A stretch of 11,611 nucleotides of DNA, taken from NCBI GenBank assembly GCA_937899055.1, contig CALBPX010000018.1, forward strand, positions 1 to 11,611. The letters run 5' to 3'. How positions within the stretch are numbered: position 1 is the first letter of the stretch; every line of letters starts with the position of its first letter. A program made the translations under genes and the position numbers. A model generated the notes under the pieces. That model was not told the origin of the DNA, ran no database searches, and saw nothing but the letters and a program-made list of their open reading frames with translations. Shown here piece by piece: positions 6,100 to 11,611 of the stretch. Source of the DNA: an uncultured Bacteroidales bacterium. GTDB taxonomy: Bacteria; Bacteroidota; Bacteroidia; Bacteroidales; UBA932.

Positions 6100-7446
6100 A
6101 TGTTTCAGAGAATAATAAAAGCCTGTGTAAAACTGGTCCAAAAATACCTTCCGGACCCGTTCATCTTTGCCATCATACTTACCCTGATTGCCGCATGCAT
6201 AGCCATGCCTGTTTGCCGGCAGACTCCCGTTGAAGTCATAGAGCATTGGGGCAACGGAGTCTGGTCTCTTCTGGCGTTTGCCATGCAGATGGCTCTGGTG
6301 CTGGTCTGCGGTTCAACCCTTGCATCGGCTCCTATAGTCAAGAAAGGCATAAGCAGCCTGGCCTCAATTCCAAAGTCTCCGGCTGCGGCAATAGCACTTG
6401 TAACAGGCATATCCGCAGTGGCTTGCTGGCTCAACTGGGGGTTCGGACTGATTGTGGGAGTCATCTTTGCAAAGGAAATAGCCAAGAAGCTGCGCGGAGT
6501 AGATTACCGCCTGCTGATAGCTTCCGCATACAGCGGATTTGTTGTATGGCACGCCGGCCTTTCCGGAAGCATACCGCTTACTATGGCAACACCTGGTTCC
6601 GGCCTTAAGGAAATTACAAGAGGCGCAGTGGAAAATCCCATACCTATTTCCAGCACCATACTTGACCCTCATAACCTTGTAATGGTAGCCCTCATCATAG
6701 TTGCTCTGGTGTTTGTAAACTCTGTGATGCATCCTAAGGCAGACAATGTAATTGCCATAGACCCTCAGCTTTTAAACGAAGATTCCCCGGCTCCCAAGGC
6801 CAAGGCTTCTTCTCCGGCCGAGCACCTGGAAAACAGCAGGTTACTCAGCTGGATAATATCGCTGATGGGCCTGTCGTTTCTGGTCATTAAACTGGCTAAG
6901 GGCGGAAGCATAGACCTCAACTTTGTAATCATGCTCTTCCTGTTTGCGGGCATCTTGCTCCACGGAAATCCTCTGTCTTATGTAAAGGCATTTGGAAAGA
7001 GCGCCACCGGAGCTTCCGGAATACTGCTCCAGTTCCCCTTCTATGCCGGTATCATGGGAATCATCATGGGTACGGGAGAAAGCGGAATCTGCCTTGGAAC
7101 GGAGGTCAGCAACGCCTGCATATCTATATCAAACCATACCACCTACCCTCTTCTGACCTTCCTCTGCGCAGCAGTTCTGAACATGTTTGTTCCGTCAGGC
7201 GGAGGCCACTGGGCAATTCAGGCCCCTATAATGTTCACAGCCGGAGCCCAACTGGATGTAGATCCGGGGCTTACGGGCATGGCCATCAGCTGGGGAGATG
7301 CCTGGACCAACCTGATTCAGCCATTCTGGGCGCTGCCTGCCCTTGCCATAGCCAAGCTGAACGCCAGAGACATTATGGGTTTCTGCCTCATAGACTTGTT
7401 TGTAACCGGAGCCATCATCTGCGCCGGACTTCTGATTTGGGCTTAG
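6100..7446 (+). CDS. atoE: Short-chain fatty acid transporter family protein (AtoE-like)
   Basis: A 448-residue polytopic inner-membrane protein of the SCFA_trans/AtoE family, proposed to move short-chain fatty acids. Seen: many hydrophobic segments spread along the chain (for example about 21-39, 57-77, 94-125, 194-210, 249-265, 273-289, 352-364, 429-446), a polar loop at about 211-247 rich in Pro, Ala, Lys and Ser, and the family hallmark MFVPSGGGHWAIQAP at 362-376, a conserved polar stretch in the membrane. The N-terminus (YLPDPFIFAIILTL) also matches the family. It is the only plus-strand gene in the window and is transcribed away from ilvE. Its neighbour suggests branched short-chain acids (isobutyrate, isovalerate, 2-methylbutyrate) as cargo, as exporter or importer; the sequence does not decide. 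Acetoacetate or butyrate transport, as in E. coli, is the alternative. Confidence 0.92.
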   Translation: MFQRIIKACVKLVQKYLPDPFIFAIILTLIAACIAMPVCRQTPVEVIEHWGNGVWSLLAFAMQMALVLVCGSTLASAPIVKKGISSLASIPKSPAAAIALVTGISAVACWLNWGFGLIVGVIFAKEIAKKLRGVDYRLLIASAYSGFVVWHAGLSGSIPLTMATPGSGLKEITRGAVENPIPISSTILDPHNLVMVALIIVALVFVNSVMHPKADNVIAIDPQLLNEDSPAPKAKASSPAEHLENSRLLSWIISLMGLSFLVIKLAKGGSIDLNFVIMLFLFAGILLHGNPLSYVKAFGKSATGASGILLQFPFYAGIMGIIMGTGESGICLGTEVSNACISISNHTTYPLLTFLCAAVLNMFVPSGGGHWAIQAPIMFTAGAQLDVDPGLTGMAISWGDAWTNLIQPFWALPALAIAKLNARDIMGFCLIDLFVTGAIICAGLLIWA

Positions 7447-7458
7447 AAAGGCCAGTTG

Positions 7459-7935
7459 CTACTGAGCCATGGTAAGATTGATGTAATCGGACCATACCGG
7501 AGACAGACCTTCGGGCAAATCGGCTTCGTGAACCAAGTTGCCGCTGCCGTCATACTCCTTCCACTTGCCTTCATGTTCGGTTATATTGCCTTTGCTGAGG
7601 AACTTGCCGCCCTCAAAGACATACATGAAAAAGGCGGTTTCCGATGTATGCGGAGCATAGTGCATGGTAACCAGATACTTCTGCTCCGGATATACCGAAA
7701 CAGAAGCCTTGAAGGCTATGTCGCTGAAAGAAGGACATTCTACATACTTTTCTGCCTTGGGGTCGTAGAGGAAACATACACCGTCTTCCTGCCTCTGGAA
7801 AAGATCTTCATATCCGTCAAAGTTCAGGTCCGCAAATTCTGCTTCTTCAACCATAGGAGCAGAATCCTTATATGATTTGCCCTGCCTGCACGAAATGGTC
7901 AGAAGCAAGGCGGCGGCTATTGCTGCAACCCTCAC
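7459..7935 (-). other. Lipoprotein-like C-terminal module of the DMT fusion; possible separate GTG-start gene
   Basis: A GTG codon at 7935-7933 would start a 158-residue stand-alone protein, MRVAAIAAALLLTISCRQGK..., whose short basic N-terminus, hydrophobic core and LTISC lipobox (Cys at residue 16) form a good signal-peptidase-II substrate. The mature part contains EFADLNFDGYEDLFQ and FLYDPKAEKYVE. The D-x-N-x-D-G-Y-x-D-L pattern followed by LYDPK resembles, from memory, XAC2610-related or FG-GAP-like calcium-binding periplasmic domains. No ribosome site is clear before the GTG, but such sites are usually absent in this genome. Which model is right, separate gene or fusion, cannot be settled here; no function is claimed. 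Confidence 0.5.
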
Positions 7936-8832
7936 ATCCTTAACAACCTGCACCGTTATGACTCCGGCTATGGTAAGCAATATGCCTACAACCTTGAGCA
8001 GTGTGAAACTTTCCTGCCCCGGATAAAGAAAGTAGGATGCGGCGGCGCTTACCAGAGGAATGAGCGCAGAAAAGATACTCACCCTTGTAACTCCCAGTTT
8101 TCCTGTACAATAGGCCCAAAGTCCAAAGCAGATGCAGGAGCAGATTATGGCCAGGGCAAACACCTTGGACTGAACGCTTACGGAAAAGAACTCCGGCGTA
8201 AGCCCCTTGAGCCCAAACAGCAGAAACAGGGGCAGAAACAGCACCGCTCCAAAGGAGAACTGATATGTGACTATGGTTAGGGCATTGTAGCTGCTGATCA
8301 TTTTCTTGGTTATGTAACTGTATATGAGTGAGCCTCCTACGGCAAAGAACAGCAGAAGCAATATCCCCTTGAGCTGAGAACTTCCGGCACCGGCTTTTTC
8401 CATCATGAACAACGCAATTCCAATCAGAGAAAGCAGGCATCCCAGAACCTTTTGAAGAGTCAGCCTGAACTTGTAGAGGAAGCGGTCCACTACGGTGCAG
8501 AAAAGCGGAATGGTGGCAATTATGATGGCCGCCATCACTCCAGAAGTGTATTTGATGCCAAAGTTTTCGCCGAGGAAATAAATGAACGGCTCCCCAAAGG
8601 CCAGAAGGAACATGTATTTCATATCCCCCTTGCGGATTTTCTGGATCTTGCCCAGCGCCCCACCTACTGCCCAGAGAATCAGGGCCGCTACAATCATCCT
8701 TTCAAATATGAATGTGAATATCTCTATATTGTTCTTTATCAGGAAGTCTTCCCATACAAAGGAGAACCCCCAGGCCGTAATGGCAATCAGAGCAAATATG
8801 TAAGCCTTGAACAGGCCCTTGGTCTTTGTCAT
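7459..8832 (-). CDS. EamA/DMT-family transporter fused in frame to a C-terminal lipoprotein-like domain
   Basis: Using the ATG at 8832 (4 bp after the pyrC stop) the frame encodes 457 residues. Residues 1-295 or so form a normal drug/metabolite transporter with two EamA halves and about ten hydrophobic segments, beginning KTKGLFKAYIFALIAITAWG. Family length is about 290-310, so the protein should end near residue 298. Instead it runs on through a segment RVAAIAAALLLTISC that looks like a lipoprotein signal with lipobox Cys315, and then a roughly 140-residue soluble domain with DLNFDGYEDLF. In a ten-helix DMT both ends are cytoplasmic, so this extra hydrophobic stretch could act as helix 11 and place the domain in the periplasm. 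Alternatively two genes were joined by loss of a stop or a small indel; both other frames have stops right at the junction (7940-7942 and 7932-7934). Substrate unknown. Confidence 0.8.
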   Translation of the reverse strand: MTKTKGLFKAYIFALIAITAWGFSFVWEDFLIKNNIEIFTFIFERMIVAALILWAVGGALGKIQKIRKGDMKYMFLLAFGEPFIYFLGENFGIKYTSGVMAAIIIATIPLFCTVVDRFLYKFRLTLQKVLGCLLSLIGIALFMMEKAGAGSSQLKGILLLLFFAVGGSLIYSYITKKMISSYNALTIVTYQFSFGAVLFLPLFLLFGLKGLTPEFFSVSVQSKVFALAIICSCICFGLWAYCTGKLGVTRVSIFSALIPLVSAAASYFLYPGQESFTLLKVVGILLTIAGVITVQVVKDVRVAAIAAALLLTISCRQGKSYKDSAPMVEEAEFADLNFDGYEDLFQRQEDGVCFLYDPKAEKYVECPSFSDIAFKASVSVYPEQKYLVTMHYAPHTSETAFFMYVFEGGKFLSKGNITEHEGKWKEYDGSGNLVHEADLPEGLSPVWSDYINLTMAQ

Positions 8833-8836
8833 AATT

Positions 8837-10243
8837 TTATCTGTCAAACATCAGCCGCCTGCTGCGCCTTTTGCCGGTGAGCAAGCCGTTACGCACTACA
8901 AAACAGCCATTTACCATTGTGTGCACTATTGAACAAGGAAAGCCGTTCTTCCTTTTGGCCTTTCCGTCTTTACCTCTTATGCAGATGCCCTCCTCGGAAA
9001 ACGGACTCCAGCGGCACATTGCTGCCGGACTGTCTGTGGAGGCCGGGCGGCTGAGATCTGCAATTGCAAGGTCAGCATATTGGCCCTCTCTTATGAAACC
9101 CCTGTCTTTTATGGCAAAGCAACGTGCCGGATTATGGCTTGTTTTCTCAGCGATGTCGGCAAGGGCAAAAACTCCTTCTTTTGCCAGGGCAAGCATCATC
9201 TGCATCTCATACTGGATCAGCGGTATGCCGGAAGGACACTGATTATAAGGCTTCAGCTTGTCTTTCAGAAGATGCGGCGCATGGTCTGAGCCCACAGTCT
9301 GCAAAATGCCGTTTTTGAGAGCTTTGCGCAGCTCCAGCATATCTTCCACATCCTTTATGGCCGGGTTGCACTTTATGAGGTTGCCATATCTTCTGTAGTC
9401 TTTGCTGCAGAACCAAAGGTAGGACGGACAGGTTTCGGCCGTTATCAGTCCGGAATTCTGAACCTGAGAAAGCATCTGCACTTCTTCCTTTGTGGTAATA
9501 TGCAGGATGTGCAGCCTGGCGCAATGTTTCAGGGCAAGTTCTACAGCAAGGCCGGAACTTTTCAGGCAGGCGGAGCGGCTCCTTATCTTTGGATGCATCT
9601 GGGGCGGAATGGAGCCGGAAAACCTTTGGATTGCAGCACTCAGATTTGAGGCTATGACTGCGTTGTCTTCTGCATGAACAGCTATCGGAACCCTACAGTA
9701 CCGGAAGATGTCTTCCATATCTTCTGCCCTGTCAACCAGAAGGTTGCCGGTAGATGAACCCATAAAAACCTTAACTCCGCAAACTTGTTTTTTCCGGATG
9801 GATCGTATCTGGTCAAGGTTGTTTCCGGTTGCTCCCAGATAAAAGGAATAGTTGGCGTAAGAAGTCTGTTCGGCGCTGGCAAATTTGTCTTCCAGAAGTG
9901 CGTTTGAAGTGGCCGGAGGAATGTTGTTGGGCATATCCATGAAAGAAGTAACTCCTCCGAGTACGGCGGCCTTGCTCTCGCTCTCTATATTGCCGGCCCA
10001 ACCATCGCCCGGCTCCCTGAAATGCACATGAGTGTCTATCATACCGGGAAAAACATGAAGCCCCTCAAGGTCCATGGTTTCCGCCAGAGAGGCGGCATTG
10101 CGGACGGCTTCGTTGTAAAGTTTTACGGATGCAAAATCTTTTTGCCTGAGAACCTGGCTGATACGCTCGCCCCTGACAACTACGCTGCCTCTGAAGGTCT
10201 GCCCTTCGTTTACCACCGTTGCATTCTTCAGGAGTAGGTCCAT
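8837..10243 (-). CDS. pyrC: Dihydroorotase
   Basis: A 468-residue amidohydrolase that cyclises N-carbamoyl-L-aspartate to dihydroorotate, the third step of pyrimidine synthesis, in the cytoplasm. Seen: the metal motif MIDTHVHFREPGDG (His72, His74), GVKVFMGSSTGN with the expected carboxylated lysine at 158, His190 in VHAEDN, His248 in HILHIT, and the catalytic aspartate in GSDHAPH (Asp320). This complete set argues for an active enzyme and against a non-catalytic PyrC-like partner. The C-terminal strand region (SIVHTMVNGCFVVRNG) is typical. The ATG at 10243 follows the glycosyltransferase stop by 7 bp. From memory, the glycosyltransferase-dihydroorotase pair is common in Bacteroidales; no functional reason for it is evident. 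Other cyclic amidohydrolases (allantoinase, hydantoinase) are less likely given the GSSTGN block. Confidence 0.93.
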   Translation of the reverse strand: MDLLLKNATVVNEGQTFRGSVVVRGERISQVLRQKDFASVKLYNEAVRNAASLAETMDLEGLHVFPGMIDTHVHFREPGDGWAGNIESESKAAVLGGVTSFMDMPNNIPPATSNALLEDKFASAEQTSYANYSFYLGATGNNLDQIRSIRKKQVCGVKVFMGSSTGNLLVDRAEDMEDIFRYCRVPIAVHAEDNAVIASNLSAAIQRFSGSIPPQMHPKIRSRSACLKSSGLAVELALKHCARLHILHITTKEEVQMLSQVQNSGLITAETCPSYLWFCSKDYRRYGNLIKCNPAIKDVEDMLELRKALKNGILQTVGSDHAPHLLKDKLKPYNQCPSGIPLIQYEMQMMLALAKEGVFALADIAEKTSHNPARCFAIKDRGFIREGQYADLAIADLSRPASTDSPAAMCRWSPFSEEGICIRGKDGKAKRKNGFPCSIVHTMVNGCFVVRNGLLTGKRRSRRLMFDR

Positions 10244-10250
10244 AGAGCCT

Positions 10251-10988
10251 CTATGCTTGAGCTTTGGGGCGGAACTTTCTGAATTTCATTGCAATTACGC
10301 CCCAGAACGCTTCGCCGAATATACCGGAACTCATCTTTGAAGAGCCTTCTTTTCTGTCTATGAAGATTATAGGTACTTCCTTGATTTTGAAACCCAGCTT
10401 GTGGGCAGTGTATTTCATTTCTATCTGGAACCCGTAGCCCTTCATCTTCACCTTGTCAAGGTCTATGGTCTGAAGTACCTTACGGCTGTAGCATACAAAA
10501 CCAGCAGTACAGTCATAGACTTTCATGCGCAAAACCTTGCGTACATAGTAAGAAGCAAAGTAGCTCATGACCACCCTTCCTATAGGCCAGTTTATTACGC
10601 TCACCCCATTGCAGTAGCGGCTGCCCACAGACATATCGGCACCGTCCTGCTTGCAGGCCCCGTAGAGGCGGAGCAGGTCGTCTGGGTTGTGAGAAAAGTC
10701 CGCATCCATCTCAAACACATATTCATAGCCCTTTTCCAAGGCCCATTCAAAGGCGGTTATATATGCGGTTCCAAGGCCGAGTTTGCCGCTCCTCTGAATA
10801 AGATGAAGCCTCCCTTCAAATTCGCCCTGAAGGTTCTTTACTATATCGGCAGTACCGTCCGGAGAACCGTCATCCACTATGAGAATGTGGAAGCCGCCAT
10901 CAAGAGAAAAAACCTTGCGGATTATCTTCTCTATGTTTTCCTTTTCGTTGTATGTTGGTATTACTACGAGTTTTTCAAGCATATCCAT
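10251..10988 (-). CDS. Family 2 glycosyltransferase, DPM1-like polyprenol-phosphate mannosyltransferase
   Basis: A 245-residue single-domain GT-A enzyme resembling dolichol/polyprenol-phosphate mannose synthases, which transfer a sugar from GDP-mannose to a lipid phosphate carrier at the inner face of the membrane. Seen: LVVIPTYNEKENIEKII near the N-terminus, ILIVDDGSPDGTADIV (about 35-50), the metal-binding DAD at 95-97 in EMDADFSHNPDD, VGSRYCNGVSVINWP (about 121-135) and DRKEGSSKMSSGIFGEA (about 211-227). No C-terminal membrane helices are present, unlike the longer DPM1 relatives. Start: the frame is open to 11081 but that part overlaps tex; homology begins at MLEKLVVIPTYNE, so ATG 10988 or 10982 is right. 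A promoter box lies 4 nt before 10988, favouring the downstream ATG if that promoter is real. The sugar donor is inferred. Confidence 0.9.
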   Translation of the reverse strand: MDMLEKLVVIPTYNEKENIEKIIRKVFSLDGGFHILIVDDGSPDGTADIVKNLQGEFEGRLHLIQRSGKLGLGTAYITAFEWALEKGYEYVFEMDADFSHNPDDLLRLYGACKQDGADMSVGSRYCNGVSVINWPIGRVVMSYFASYYVRKVLRMKVYDCTAGFVCYSRKVLQTIDLDKVKMKGYGFQIEMKYTAHKLGFKIKEVPIIFIDRKEGSSKMSSGIFGEAFWGVIAMKFRKFRPKAQA

Positions 10989-10992
10989 GTTG

Positions 10993-11000
10993 CAAATATA
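10993..11000 (-). promoter_or_regulatory. Candidate -7 promoter box (TATATTTG) just before the glycosyltransferase start
   Basis: On the minus strand TATATTTG followed by CAAC matches the Bacteroidota TAnnTTTG element and lies in the 28-bp gap after tex. Its distance to the first ATG (10988) is only 4 nt, so transcripts would begin at or near the start codon. No TTG is found at the -33 spacing. It may be a real promoter for the glycosyltransferase-pyrC-DMT genes or a chance A/T-rich match. Confidence 0.4.
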
Positions 11001-11016
11001 ATAACAATCTGCCCAT

Positions 11017-11611
11017 TTAGTTATTTTCACCGCCGGCACCTTTGAGAAGCCTGAGCTGGATTCGCTGACGCTTGAGATCAACGCCCATTACGCTCACGAT
11101 TACCTGCTGGTGGAGCTTGAGCACATCTGAAGCGCTGCGGACATAGCGGCGGCCCATATTTGATATGTGTATCAGGCCGTTCTGCTTGATTCCGATATCC
11201 ACAAAGGCCCCGAATGCTGTAATGTTGGTAACTATGCCGGGGAGTTCCATGCCCTCTCTAAGGTCTTCTATTGTAGCTATTTCGGAAGAAAACTCAAAGT
11301 CTTTTGCTGCTTCGCGGGGGTCTCTTCCGGGCTTTTTAAGCTCGTTGGCTATGTCCTCCAGCGTAGGGAGCCCCACCTGCTCTCCGGCATAGCTTGCCAG
11401 CGGCAGAAGGTCTATCTTATGGCTGTTGCCTATCAGCTCCGCAACCTTACATCCGGCATCTTTTGCCATCTTTTCCACAAGAGCATAGCGTTCCGGATGA
11501 ACTGCCGAATTGTCCAGAGGATTGGAGGCCCCAGGAATACGCAAAAAGCCGGCAGCCATCTGATATGCCTTCTGCCCCAGACGCGGAACATCCAACAACT
11601 GGCTTCGGGAG
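11017..11611 (-). CDS. tex: Tex-family RNA-binding protein, C-terminal part (HhH end and S1 domain), cut by window edge
   Basis: The last 198 or so residues of a Tex/YhgF-type protein, a transcription-associated nucleic-acid-binding factor normally around 700-780 residues; the N-terminal YqgF-like and helical parts lie outside the window. Seen: SQLLDVPRLGQKAYQMAAGF, the helix-hairpin-helix stretch near the right edge, then NPLDNSAVHPERY, the conserved Tex motif, then an S1 RNA-binding domain (bases about 11044-11262) with GMELPGIVTNITAFGAFVDI and GLIHISNMG. The apparent start near 11598 is a TTG coding for an internal leucine; the frame stays open to the edge, so it is not a start. The stop TAA is at 11019-11017, 28 bp before the glycosyltransferase. 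The family call is secure. Confidence 0.94.
   Translation of the reverse strand, partial: SRSQLLDVPRLGQKAYQMAAGFLRIPGASNPLDNSAVHPERYALVEKMAKDAGCKVAELIGNSHKIDLLPLASYAGEQVGLPTLEDIANELKKPGRDPREAAKDFEFSSEIATIEDLREGMELPGIVTNITAFGAFVDIGIKQNGLIHISNMGRRYVRSASDVLKLHQQVIVSVMGVDLKRQRIQLRLLKGAGGENN

Noticed and set aside
7441..7458. Possible terminator hairpin between the converging atoE-like and DMT genes (GGCTT...AAGGCC)
   Set aside because: The stem is short and needs a bulge, and no T-run follows on either strand, so no terminator is called.
7940..8440. Minus-strand 166-codon frame inside the DMT transporter
   Set aside because: It is an out-of-frame shadow; the EamA-type membrane segments are only in the main frame. 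Its TAA stop is relevant only to the fusion junction.
8833..8847. TTG start giving the DMT protein five extra residues
   Set aside because: The ATG at 8832 is available, avoids overlap with pyrC, and is followed directly by family-like sequence.
10989..11081. N-terminal extension of the glycosyltransferase back to 11081
   Set aside because: The extension overlaps the S1 domain coding region of tex and has no family resemblance; homology begins at about 10982.

Overview
The window looks like chromosomal DNA from a member of the Bacteroidota, most likely Bacteroidales. Three intergenic spots carry the Bacteroidota -7 promoter box TAnnTTTG, most starts lack a Shine-Dalgarno sequence, and several gene pairings are ones I recall from that order: a DPM1-like glycosyltransferase next to dihydroorotase, and a four-subunit 2-oxoacid:ferredoxin oxidoreductase behind ilvE. 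No mobile element, CRISPR array, tRNA or rRNA was seen. Coding density is very high, and the only sizeable non-coding stretch is 184 bp at 5916-6099.

Left part (1-5915, all minus strand): nine tightly packed genes run from ilvE leftwards as ilvE - small TPR protein - ferredoxin subunit - alpha, beta and gamma subunits of a VOR-type oxidoreductase - NfeD-like protein - SPFH/band-7 protein - free methionine-(R)-sulfoxide reductase (cut by the left edge). Gaps are 28 bp or less, so this could be one operon. IlvE interconverts branched-chain amino acids and 2-oxoacids; VOR interconverts those 2-oxoacids with branched acyl-CoA, CO2 and reduced ferredoxin. The NfeD/SPFH pair is a membrane-quality module and the last gene an antioxidant repair enzyme.

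Centre (6100-7446, plus strand): a short-chain fatty acid transporter of the AtoE family is divergent from ilvE across the 184-bp spacer, which carries one promoter box in each direction. Aminotransferase + VOR + short-chain fatty acid transporter suggests a module linking branched-chain amino acids with isobutyrate, isovalerate and 2-methylbutyrate, for fermentation with export or for uptake with reductive carboxylation. No acyl-CoA/acid-converting enzyme lies in the window.

Right part (7459-11611, minus strand): tex (cut by the right edge) - DPM1-like glycosyltransferase - dihydroorotase (pyrC) - an EamA/DMT transporter whose reading frame runs without a stop into a lipoprotein-like domain. 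That last gene is the oddest object here: either a genuine transporter-lipoprotein fusion or two adjacent genes joined by loss of a stop or frame. It converges with the AtoE-family gene with only 12 bp between stop codons.
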